Shown one piece after another: positions 1-6,382 of a DNA stretch of 64,000 bases. The position numbers were made by a program, and so were the translations under genes. Under the pieces are notes generated by a model. It was given only the letters and a program-made list of their open reading frames with translations. It had not been told where the DNA came from and searched no databases. Each line of letters begins with the position of its first letter. Position 1 is the first letter of the stretch. The stretch is from assembly GCF_014595975.1 (NCBI RefSeq), contig NZ_JABWGQ010000035.1:1-64000 (forward strand), given 5' to 3'. Source of the DNA: Sphingopyxis sp. LK2115 (GTDB lineage Bacteria; Pseudomonadota; Alphaproteobacteria; Sphingomonadales; Sphingomonadaceae).

Positions 1-261
1 ATGGCCCACGGCCACAGCCGAAATTACACCACCTTGACGGACGCGACCATTGAGGAGGCGGAAATGCGTTCCGCGATCATCGAGCTGGATCTGCTGTGGG
101 ACCACTTGTTTCCCGGGGAACAGGCCCGTGTCGTCCAGCTGCTGGTAGCGCGTGTCGATATTGGCGTCGACACCATGTCCATCAAGCTCCATGCGAACGG
201 AATAGCGGCCTTGGTCGAGGAAATGGGAACCATGCGGACCCGGGAGCTGGCAGCGGCATGA
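1..261 (+). CDS. Serine site-specific recombinase, C-terminal end (partial)
   Basis: This reading frame is open from the first base of the window, so the gene probably begins upstream and only the last ~86 residues are visible. The visible part resembles the C-terminus of large serine recombinases (resolvase/invertase family with a zinc-ribbon recombinase domain). It has the pattern 'LWDHLFPGEQARVVQLLV' followed by a short strand-rich tail ending in 'GIAALVEEMG', as seen after the recombinase domain of phage and island serine integrases. The catalytic serine domain is not in the window. The stop overlaps the start of the next gene (ATGA), so the two are translationally coupled. The family assignment rests on recognised C-terminal wording only, and the ATG at base 1 should not be taken as the true start. 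Confidence 0.6.
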   Translation: MAHGHSRNYTTLTDATIEEAEMRSAIIELDLLWDHLFPGEQARVVQLLVARVDIGVDTMSIKLHANGIAALVEEMGTMRTRELAAA

Positions 262-650
262 ATACGGAACGGCAACTCGAAATCCGCGTCCCAATCACCC
301 TGCGCCGCCGGGGAGGGCGCAAGCTGATCATCACCCCGGATGCAGAGAAAAGCAGGGCTGGGGGGCTACGGGGTGGTCAGGATGGAGCGCTTGTCAAAGC
401 GATTGCCCGGGGGTTCCGCTGGCGCAAGCTGATGGAGCAGGGCCTCTACGAAAGCGTTGATGAAATTGCGGCCAAGGAAAAGATCGACCGCTCCTATGTC
501 AGCCGGCTTTTGCGAATGACTCTGCTGGCTCCTGACATTGTGGAAATGGTACTTGCCGGTCGCCAGCCGCGAGGCATCAACCTGCAGATGCTGAAGCGGC
601 CTATCCCCGATTGCTGGCAGGAGCAGCGGGAGATGTTTCTGACGCTTTGA
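258..650 (+). CDS. Recombinase-associated HTH-like protein
   Basis: The product is a 130-residue basic protein starting at the ATG that overlaps the recombinase stop by four bases. The N-terminus is strand-like and rich in arginine (RVPITLRRRGGRKLI). The middle holds a probable helix-turn-helix, 'SVDEIAAKEKIDRSYVSRLL', followed by 'LLAPDIVEMVLAGRQP'. Proteins of this type are commonly encoded directly after serine recombinases in sphingomonad prophages and islands. The HTH suggests DNA binding, either as a recombination accessory factor or a regulator, but the function is not known. No signal peptide or membrane segment is visible. Together with the upstream fragment it marks the edge of an integrated element. 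Confidence 0.6.
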   Translation: MNTERQLEIRVPITLRRRGGRKLIITPDAEKSRAGGLRGGQDGALVKAIARGFRWRKLMEQGLYESVDEIAAKEKIDRSYVSRLLRMTLLAPDIVEMVLAGRQPRGINLQMLKRPIPDCWQEQREMFLTL

Positions 651-737
651 TTTGAGATATCGCTGGTTGAAGTCCCACTGGTTCCGCCAACATCGCGAAC
701 CAATGAGATGGGCCTCACCCTGCCAGAAAATCCCCAG

Positions 738-1280
738 CTATATCCCTTCGGGCAGTTTGGCGCGCATCGCGGCGCGGCGGTCGAAGTGTTCACCGTCGGC
801 GTAAAAGGTGCCGTCGCCCACCGCATGCAGCCGCCGCCGGTCGGTTCGGGCGGGATCGATATGGGCTGCCTGACCACGCAGCAGCACAAGGTCCAGCCGG
901 GTGATGATCTCTTCGACGCGGCATTCGATATTGGCCAGACACTCCGCGATCAGCGGCGCACGGACATGGCGGGAGGGCAACGGCGTCAGGCCAAAACGCG
1001 CGAACTTGTCCGTATCTGCGCCCGAACAGGTGCCGACGCCGACCACCGTGTCGATCAGGTCGGCGCCCGGGATTGCGAGCACGCATTCGCGCGTGTCGCA
1101 CAGGGCGCGCCAGGAATGGTTCCACGACCCGGTGGTCAGCGCGAATTCTGCCTCGAAGTTGCGAACCATGGTCCAGCTGATGGTCATCACATTGGGCCGT
1201 GTCCCGTCATGGGTGGTGACTAGAACGACCGGCCCCGGCTCGATCAGGGTGAAGGCGCGCGACAGGGGCAGCGGCTCCAT
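738..1280 (-). CDS. Flavin reductase-like / FMN-binding protein
   Basis: The product is a 180-residue protein of the flavin reductase-like domain family (FMN-binding split barrel). 'PGPVVLVTTHDGTRPNVMT' near the N-terminus is the usual opening strand pair, and 'NFEAEFALTTGSWNHSWRAL' and 'LAIPGADLIDTVVGVG' follow. Such proteins bind FMN, and many reduce flavins with NAD(P)H for a partner monooxygenase. No monooxygenase lies beside it, so the substrate is unknown. The start at 1280 was chosen because AAGGAGGAGG sits directly upstream; the earlier in-frame ATG at 1298 lies before this ribosome site. The gene stands alone between the recombinase pair and a degenerate intergenic stretch. Confidence 0.75.
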   Translation of the reverse strand: MEPLPLSRAFTLIEPGPVVLVTTHDGTRPNVMTISWTMVRNFEAEFALTTGSWNHSWRALCDTRECVLAIPGADLIDTVVGVGTCSGADTDKFARFGLTPLPSRHVRAPLIAECLANIECRVEEIITRLDLVLLRGQAAHIDPARTDRRRLHAVGDGTFYADGEHFDRRAAMRAKLPEGI

Positions 1281-1445
1281 CTTCCTCCTCCTTTGCACAC
1301 GGGTGCGTCGTGGTCAGGTTGCGTTCGCATACCCCACTTTGCAGTGAGCCGACAAAGACCTGCTACGGCAAACACCTCCGAATCAGGCGACCGTACCAAG
1401 TGCGTGGAAGCTGTCGAAGGGATTGTAGCTGGTGACGACACTGGC

Positions 1446-1488
1446 TTCCCTTCGGGCGCGGGGCAGCGTGACGCGCACCATTCAACTC
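1446..1488. repeat. 43-bp dispersed repeat, copy 1
   Basis: This stretch matches 1951-1993 in the same orientation at 40 of 43 positions. It begins TTCCCTTCGGG and ends CAACTC. It carries the small palindrome CCCTTCGGG. Both copies stay open on the minus strand and read 'ELxGARHAAPxPKG', but neither has a credible start, so a non-coding repeat is more likely than two genes. Confidence 0.6.
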
Positions 1489-1596
1489 CAGGACGATACC
1501 AACGGCTTCACGCCGCAAGTGCAGGTCTGGACCAAAAGTCGCCAGCATTGGGTTGGCCTGGGCGACCTGCCGGGGTTCGAGACGAATCCCGGCTAG
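1453..1596 (+). pseudogene. Remnant of a GFA-family (glutathione-dependent formaldehyde-activating-like) gene
   Basis: An open stretch ending in TAG at 1594-1596 encodes 'FTPQVQVWTKSRQHWVGL' followed by 'GDLPGFETNPG'. This closely resembles the C-terminal end of GFA/CENP-V family proteins, which typically finish with a 'P-x-x-x-I/V-W-T-K-S-x-x-x-W' pattern. The zinc-binding cysteine region expected upstream is absent: the sequence before 1446 does not continue it and no start codon with a ribosome site is present. It is therefore best read as a truncated relic. The upstream border coincides with the 43-bp repeat, which may mark the breakpoint. Confidence 0.4.
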
Positions 1597-1609
1597 GTGG
1601 CGGCGCCGA

Positions 1610-1744
1610 TCAACCGCGTTTCATGTTGTCCAGACCGGCAACGACGCCCGGCTTGAGCGAGGGATTGGATGCATTCAGTTTCTTGGGCTTGTCCACCTTG
1701 GGCTTGCGCACTTCGCGGTTCGATCTTTTCTGGCTCTTGGCCAT
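1610..1744 (-). CDS. Small basic conserved protein (44 aa)
   Basis: The product is a 44-residue lysine/arginine-rich protein beginning MAKSQKRSNREVRKPK and ending VVAGLDNMKRG. The ATG at 1744 is preceded by GAAGGGAA at a normal ribosome-site distance. An upstream in-frame ATG at 1828 would add residues that look unlike coding sequence and lacks such a site. Short, very basic proteins of this pattern recur in sphingomonads and other alphaproteobacteria as uncharacterised genes. The charge suggests nucleic acid or ribosome association, but this is inference. The gene is monocistronic. No membrane segment is visible. Confidence 0.6.
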   Translation of the reverse strand: MAKSQKRSNREVRKPKVDKPKKLNASNPSLKPGVVAGLDNMKRG

Positions 1745-1853
1745 CGGGAATTCCCTTCGCGGGGCAGATCGCCCCGCCACCCTCTTATCCCCATTCTGCC
1801 AGAACAGCGGTATGAAATCGCCGGGCAATTCAACACGCGCGGTTCATGAATCC

Positions 1854-1885
1854 CGCTGGCAAGTGCGTTGCAATTCTTGCCAGCG
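1854..1885. repeat. Perfect 10-bp inverted repeat with 12-nt loop
   Basis: The arm CGCTGGCAAG (1854-1863) and its exact complement CTTGCCAGCG (1876-1885) form a stable hairpin. No T-run follows on either side, so it is not an obvious terminator. It lies between the small basic gene and repeat copy 2. Confidence 0.6.
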
Positions 1886-1950
1886 CGTCCCGAAATTCGC
1901 GGACGGCTTCGTTGCGGATTGGTGGCAGCGCAGCCTCGCAGTGCGCGGTT

Positions 1951-1993
1951 TTCCCTTCGGGCACGGGGCAGCGTGTCGCGCACCTTTCAACTC
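1951..1993. repeat. 43-bp dispersed repeat, copy 2
   Basis: This is the second copy of the repeat at 1446-1488, with 40 of 43 identical bases and the same orientation, 505 bp further on. Here it is followed by AT-rich sequence instead of the GFA remnant, so similarity ends sharply at the repeat boundary. Confidence 0.6.
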
Positions 1994-2193
1994 TAAAGGT
2001 AATTTCGTTTTCAGTGCTGATGAAGATTTGGCAGGCAAATGAGGTCTGAAAAGCTGGTTCAAGACCGTTCTCAAGGATCTGAAATAAATAGCTATTTTTC
2101 TGTGACCAAACCGGCGCGGTCCAGAGGTTTTGGAGAGAATTGGGCCACCGGAGAGAGAGCGGGCCACATATCTCGTCTCAGGCTTTTTTGCTC

Positions 2194-2221
2194 GCGCCAA
2201 AAGTGGCGCAGAACTGCGCCA
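2194..2221 (-). terminator. Probable terminator of tRNA-Pro(CGG), with alternative pairings
   Basis: Read on the minus strand, TGGCGCAG-TT-CTGCGCCA forms an 8-bp stem followed by ACTTTTGG, about 45 bases after the tRNA-Pro 3' end. A third GCGCCA at 2194-2199 can pair with the same TGGCGC at 2204-2209, giving two mutually exclusive hairpins. The short T-run fits intrinsic termination only moderately. Confidence 0.4.
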
Positions 2222-2267
2222 TTTCAGGTCCCCGTGAGGGGGTGAGATCATTTCGATGTGAAGAAAT

Positions 2268-2344
2268 TGGTCGGGGAGAGAGGATTCGAACCTCCGGCCC
2301 CTGCCTCCCGAAGACAGTGCTCTACCAGGCTGAGCTACTCCCCG
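2268..2344 (-). tRNA. tRNA-Pro(CGG)
   Basis: The reverse strand folds into a complete 77-nt cloverleaf. The acceptor CGGGGAG pairs with CTCCCCG. The D arm is GCTC/GAGC. The anticodon stem CTGTC/GGCAG holds the loop TTCGGGA (anticodon CGG). The T arm contains GGTTCGAAT, and CCA is encoded. It reads the proline codon CCG, frequent in this GC-rich genome. It lies downstream of a recombinase remnant, but no duplicated tRNA 3' end was found that would mark an attachment site. Confidence 0.95.
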
Positions 2345-2451
2345 ACCGATCCGCGCGTCGGCCATGGCCACCGCGAAGGCAGGGCGGTCCTCTAGACGCG
2401 CAATCAGCGAACTTCAAGCGTCAATCGGCACAGGGAAGCTGATTGCCCCCA

Positions 2452-2955
2452 CTACAGCATTTCGGCAGCGCGAAAGCTGAAATGGCCATCGGCGACGAAA
2501 ATCAGATGATCGACCAGATCGATACCCGCAACCCGCAGGAACTGCGCCGTGTCGCGCGTGGCAGCGATATCGGCGTCACTTGGCCAGGCAACGCCCGACG
2601 GGTGATTGTGCGCCATCACAATGCCGGTAGTGCTGCCGGTGAGCAACGCGCGCCAGCATCGCGGCGGGATAATGCAACGTCGCGCCGTTCCGCCATCGAC
2701 GCGATCGAAACGGACAAGCCGCTGATACGCATCGAAGGCCGCAAGGATCAGGCTTTCACGGTCGCCGTCGAATTGAGGGCGCAGCAAATGGGATACAACC
2801 GCATCTTCGGCATCGCACGGCACGAAGCCGCGACGCCGGGCATTGGACCCGGCTGTGCCTGTCGGTTCAAGGATCGTCATTGTCGCCGCATGGCGCAGGC
2901 GCGGGGGCAACCCAACCGCCGACTGCCCCGCATCGGATGGATCGGCGGGCAGCAC
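2452..2955 (-). CDS. RadC-like JAB/MPN domain protein
   Basis: The product is a 167-residue protein whose C-terminal half is a JAB/MPN metalloprotease-like domain as in RadC. The zinc motif 'MAHNHPSGVAWPSDAD' is visible, followed by 'GIDLVDHLIFVADGHFSF', which matches the RadC consensus end. RadC-type proteins were once linked to DNA repair, but their role is unsettled. Full RadC is about 225 residues with an N-terminal helix-hairpin-helix region; that region is not recognisable here, so this is a short form. The start is uncertain: GTG at 2955 gives the full length, and ATG at 2880 would give a bare JAB domain. Neither has a clear ribosome site. It is divergent from thyA. Confidence 0.75.
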   Translation of the reverse strand: MLPADPSDAGQSAVGLPPRLRHAATMTILEPTGTAGSNARRRGFVPCDAEDAVVSHLLRPQFDGDRESLILAAFDAYQRLVRFDRVDGGTARRCIIPPRCWRALLTGSTTGIVMAHNHPSGVAWPSDADIAATRDTAQFLRVAGIDLVDHLIFVADGHFSFRAAEML

Positions 2956-3023
2956 GGGGTGACGCTCTTGTCGTCGCGCGGCGCGGGGCCTAGCAATGGT
3001 GGGAAAGGGAAAGGGAGCGCGCC

Positions 3024-3959
3024 TTGGCTGATTCCATCCATTATGAACTGCAATATCTCGACCTGATGCGCCGCATCTGGGTCGAGGGGGACGAGCGCGT
3101 CGATCGCACCGGTGTCGGCACGCGGTCGCTGTTCGGCGAAACGATGCGATTCTCGCTAAAGGACGATGCGATTCCCTTGCTGACGACGAAGCGCGTTTAT
3201 TGGAAAACGGCGCTGCGCGAGCTGTTGTGGTTCCTCAGCGGCGACACCAATATCCGCCCGCTCGTCGCGCAGGGCGTAAAGATATGGACCGACTGGCCGC
3301 TCGAAAAATATCGCCGCGCGACCGGCGACGAAATCAGCGCCGCCGATTTCGAGGCGCGCATCGTCGCCGACGCGGACTTTGCCGTCGAGTGGGGTGATCT
3401 TGGTCCGGTCTATGGCCACCAGTGGGTGAACTGGCCGCGTTACGAGCCTGCGGGCGCGGGCCTGTTTCGCCGCGCCGAACGCGGGCACAACCAGATTGCG
3501 GCACTGATCGATTCGCTCCGAAACAATCCTGGATCGCGCCGGCATATATTTACCGGCTGGAACGTCGACGATCTGGACCGGATGGCGCTGCCGCCGTGTC
3601 ACATGACCTATCAGTTCCATGTTCGCAGCGACGGCGGACTGTCGTGCCTGTTGTTCCAGCGGTCGTGCGATCTTGGTCTGGGCTTTGCGTTCAACATTTT
3701 CGAGGCGGCGCTGCTCACGCGCATGGTCGCCCAGCAATGCGACCTTCACGCGCACGAGGTCGTGTGGACCGGCGGCGACGTCCATCTCTATCTCAATCAC
3801 GCCGAACTGGTCGAACGCCAGTTGGCGCGCGTGCCCGACGGGAAGCCCATACTGCGTATCCTGCGTCGCCCGCCGAGCATATTCGATTACCGGTTCGACG
3901 ATTTCATGGTCGATGATTATGCGCCGCAAGCCCATATTCCCGCGCCCGTGGCGGTTTGA
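3024..3959 (+). CDS. thyA: Thymidylate synthase ThyA
   Basis: ThyA makes dTMP from dUMP with methylene-tetrahydrofolate in the cytoplasm. The 311-residue protein contains the phosphate-binding arginine region 'DRTGVGTRSLFG', the catalytic cysteine in 'LPPCHMTYQFHV' (about Cys192), the second phosphate site 'FQRSCDLGLGFAFNI', and 'HLYLNHAELVERQL'. It is longer than the 264-residue E. coli enzyme because of an insertion around residues 90-150, a common variant of the family. The start is TTG at 3024, chosen because AAAGGGAG lies 6-7 bases upstream and the protein lines up with ThyA from its first residues. It is followed by the promoter of the bkd operon. Confidence 0.96.
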   Translation: MADSIHYELQYLDLMRRIWVEGDERVDRTGVGTRSLFGETMRFSLKDDAIPLLTTKRVYWKTALRELLWFLSGDTNIRPLVAQGVKIWTDWPLEKYRRATGDEISAADFEARIVADADFAVEWGDLGPVYGHQWVNWPRYEPAGAGLFRRAERGHNQIAALIDSLRNNPGSRRHIFTGWNVDDLDRMALPPCHMTYQFHVRSDGGLSCLLFQRSCDLGLGFAFNIFEAALLTRMVAQQCDLHAHEVVWTGGDVHLYLNHAELVERQLARVPDGKPILRILRRPPSIFDYRFDDFMVDDYAPQAHIPAPVAV

Positions 3960-3968
3960 GACGCGGCG

Positions 3969-3997
3969 TTGCATTCCTATGGAGACCGTAATAATAT
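3969..3997 (+). promoter_or_regulatory. Predicted sigma70-type promoter of the bkd operon
   Basis: TTGCAT (3969-3974) and TAATAT (3992-3997) are separated by exactly 17 bases, close to the consensus for housekeeping promoters. Transcription would start near 4004, giving a ~48-nt leader before the E1 alpha ATG. The thyA stop lies just upstream, so this promoter would serve the three bkd genes. Confidence 0.6.
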
Positions 3998-4051
3998 GTC
4001 GCCACATTGAAATATAACTAGGCGCTGATTCGCGCCCGAAGGGAAGAAGAT

Positions 4052-5347
4052 ATGCCTGAGTCGGATCGCCGACCGGCGCGCAACCTGCCGCCGCTGTCGC
4101 TTCACATCCCCGAACCGCGCTATCGTCCCGGTGACACGCCGGATTTTGGCGACATCGAGATCCCCGCGGTTGAGGCGACCCCGCGCCCCGGCGAAGCGAC
4201 CAGGCCCGATGCGATGCGTGAGCTTTGCTATGGCCTTGTCCGCGTCCTCGATTTCGATGGACAGGCAAAGGGGCCGTGGGATCCGAAACTGCCCGCCGAC
4301 CGGTTGCGCACGATGCTGCGTTACATGATGCTGACGCGGGCGTTCGACGACCGCATGTTCCGCGCGCAGCGGCAGGGCAAGACCAGTTTTTACATGAAAT
4401 GCACGGGCGAGGAGGCAACCTCGATCGCCTCGACGATGGCGATCGACCGCGCCGACATGTGTTTCCCCAGCTATCGCCAGCAGGGCATTTTGATCGCGCG
4501 CGAATATCCGCTGATCCAGATGATGAACCAGATTTATTCGAACCGCGGCGATCATCTGCTGGGGCGGCAGTTGCCGATCATGTATTCGGCGCCCGAGCAT
4601 GGATTCTTCAGCGTGTCGGGCAATCTTGCCACGCAATATCCGCAGGCGGTGGGCTGGGCGATGGCGTCGGCGTCAAAGGGCGACAGCCGCATCGCGACCG
4701 TGTGGTGCGGCGAAGGTTCGTCGGCCGAGGGCGACTTCCACTCGGCGCTGACCTTTGCCACGGTCTACAACGCGCCCGTGATTTTCAATGTCGTGAACAA
4801 CCAGTGGGCGATTTCGAGCTTTTCGGGCTTTGCCGGGGGCGAGCGCACGACCTTTGCGGCGCGCGCCGTGGGCTATGGCATCGCGGGGTTGCGCGTTGAC
4901 GGCAACGACGCGCTGGCGGTCTATGCAGCGACGCAGTGGGCGGCCGACCGCGCGCGGACGAACAACGGCCCGACGCTGATCGAACATTTCACCTATCGCG
5001 CCGAAGGCCACAGCACGTCGGACGATCCCAGTGCCTATCGCGCCGCACAGGAAGCGAGCGCCTGGCCCTTCGGCGATCCGATCGTGCGGCTCAAACAGCA
5101 TCTGATCGCACTCGGCGAATGGGATGAGGCGCGTCACGACGCGCTGACCAGAGAACTCGACGAACTGGTCAAGACGACACAGAAGCAGTCCGAAAAGCTG
5201 GGCATTCTCGGTCACGGGATGCACCAGCCGTTCGAAACGATGTTCGAGGATGTGTTCGAGGAGATGCCCTGGCATCTCAAGGAACAATGTGCGCAGATGC
5301 TCGCCGAGCAAGAGGCCAAGTTCGGCCCCGACTGGAAGCCCGAATGA
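4052..5347 (+). CDS. bkdA1: Branched-chain 2-oxoacid dehydrogenase E1 alpha
   Basis: This is the thiamine-diphosphate-dependent alpha subunit of the complex that oxidatively decarboxylates the 2-oxoacids of valine, leucine and isoleucine. At 431 residues it has the branched-chain E1 alpha length. Visible signatures are 'FYMKCTGEEATSIASTMAID', 'CFPSYRQQGILIAR', 'QYPQAVGWAMA' and the TPP motif 'GEGSSAEGDFHSALTFATVY...NNQWAIS'. 'EHFTYRAEGHSTSDDPSAYR' is the phosphorylation-loop region typical of E1 alpha. The start ATG follows AAGGGAAGAAG. The stop overlaps the E1 beta start region, so the genes are coupled in one operon with E2. Confidence 0.95.
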   Translation: MPESDRRPARNLPPLSLHIPEPRYRPGDTPDFGDIEIPAVEATPRPGEATRPDAMRELCYGLVRVLDFDGQAKGPWDPKLPADRLRTMLRYMMLTRAFDDRMFRAQRQGKTSFYMKCTGEEATSIASTMAIDRADMCFPSYRQQGILIAREYPLIQMMNQIYSNRGDHLLGRQLPIMYSAPEHGFFSVSGNLATQYPQAVGWAMASASKGDSRIATVWCGEGSSAEGDFHSALTFATVYNAPVIFNVVNNQWAISSFSGFAGGERTTFAARAVGYGIAGLRVDGNDALAVYAATQWAADRARTNNGPTLIEHFTYRAEGHSTSDDPSAYRAAQEASAWPFGDPIVRLKQHLIALGEWDEARHDALTRELDELVKTTQKQSEKLGILGHGMHQPFETMFEDVFEEMPWHLKEQCAQMLAEQEAKFGPDWKPE

Positions 5348-6378
5348 TGAGCGCCGATACCCAAACCAGGACCATGAACATGATCGAGGCGATCAACAGC
5401 GCCATGGACGTCATGCTCGAACGCGATCCGGCGACCGTCGTGATGGGCGAGGATGTCGGTTATTTCGGCGGTGTGTTCCGCGCCACCGCGGGCCTGCAGA
5501 AAAAGCATGGCAAGACGCGCGTGTTCGACACGCCGATCAACGAATGCGGCATCATCGGCGTTGCGGTCGGCATGGGCGCTTATGGCCTGCGCCCCGTCCC
5601 CGAAATCCAGTTCGCGGACTATATCTATCCGGGGCTCGACCAGCTCGTCAGCGAAGCGGCGCGACTGCGTTACCGTTCGGCGAATGATTTTATCTGCCCG
5701 ATGACGGTGCGCACGCCGTTCGGCGGCGGCATTTTCGGCGGCCAGACGCACAGTCAGTCGCCCGAAAGCATCATGACCCACATCTGCGGCGTCAAGACGG
5801 TGATCCCGTCGAATCCCTATGATGCCAAGGGCCTGCTGATCGCGGCGATCGAGGATAATGACCCCGTCGTCTTCCTTGAACCCAAGCGCATCTATAACGG
5901 TCCGTTCAGCGGCTATTACGACCGCCCCGTCGAACCCTGGTCGAAACATGATGCGAGCGCGGTGCCCGAAGGCTATTACCGCATCGACCTGGGCAAGGCC
6001 GCGACGGTCCGCGCGGGCGAGGCGTTGACGATTCTCGCCTATGGCACAATGGTCCATGTCACCAGGACGATCGTCGAGGAAATGGGCATCGACGCCGAAA
6101 TCATCGACCTGCGCACGCTTTTGCCGCTCGACATCGAAGCGATCGAGGCGTCGGTGAACAAGACCGGCCGTTGTATGATCGTCCACGAAGCGACGCGCAC
6201 CTCGGGCTTTGGCGCCGAACTCGCCGCGCTGGTGCAGGAGCGTTGCTTCTATCACCTCGAAGCGCCGGTCGAGCGCGTCACCGGCTTCGACACGCCCTAT
6301 CCGCACAGCCTCGAATGGGCCTATTTCCCCGGCCCGGTGCGCATCGCGACCGCGCTCACCAAAATCCTGAAGGACTGA
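5347..6378 (+). CDS. bkdA2: Branched-chain 2-oxoacid dehydrogenase E1 beta
   Basis: E1 beta forms the active heterotetramer with the preceding alpha subunit and supplies part of the TPP pocket. The 343-residue protein shows 'MGEDVGYFGGVFRATAGL', 'DTPINECGIIGVAVGMGAYG', 'PVPEIQFADYIYPGLDQL' and the C-terminal transketolase-type end 'EWAYFPGPVRIATALTKIL', all standard for BkdA2. Two adjacent ATGs (5344 and 5347) overlap the E1 alpha stop. The second is preferred because GGAAG lies 8 bases before it. A third ATG at 5374 is also possible. Translation is coupled to E1 alpha. Confidence 0.94.
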   Translation: MSADTQTRTMNMIEAINSAMDVMLERDPATVVMGEDVGYFGGVFRATAGLQKKHGKTRVFDTPINECGIIGVAVGMGAYGLRPVPEIQFADYIYPGLDQLVSEAARLRYRSANDFICPMTVRTPFGGGIFGGQTHSQSPESIMTHICGVKTVIPSNPYDAKGLLIAAIEDNDPVVFLEPKRIYNGPFSGYYDRPVEPWSKHDASAVPEGYYRIDLGKAATVRAGEALTILAYGTMVHVTRTIVEEMGIDAEIIDLRTLLPLDIEAIEASVNKTGRCMIVHEATRTSGFGAELAALVQERCFYHLEAPVERVTGFDTPYPHSLEWAYFPGPVRIATALTKILKD

Positions 6379-6382
6379 CGCC

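Larger units (their letters stand above)
1281..1609. other. Gene-poor stretch with GFA remnant and repeat copy 1
   Basis: No intact gene is visible in these 329 bases. They hold the first copy of a 43-bp repeat (1446-1488), overlapping the beginning of a short open stretch that resembles the end of a GFA-family protein. The rest carries no recognisable signal. The mixture suggests decayed sequence beside the recombinase genes. Confidence 0.5.
1745..2267. other. Gene-free stretch between the small basic gene and tRNA-Pro
   Basis: No convincing gene is seen in these 523 bases. They hold a 10-bp perfect inverted repeat at 1854-1885, the second copy of the 43-bp repeat at 1951-1993, an AT-rich patch from about 2000 to 2130 that stands out from the GC-rich surroundings, and alternative hairpins at 2194-2221 that probably terminate tRNA-Pro. 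A minus-strand frame spanning the repeat is open but lacks a plausible start. Confidence 0.5.

Noticed and set aside
2268-2344. tRNA-Pro(CGG) as the attachment site of the neighbouring recombinase element
   Set aside because: No duplicate of the tRNA 3' end was found in the window, and serine recombinases seldom use tRNA genes.
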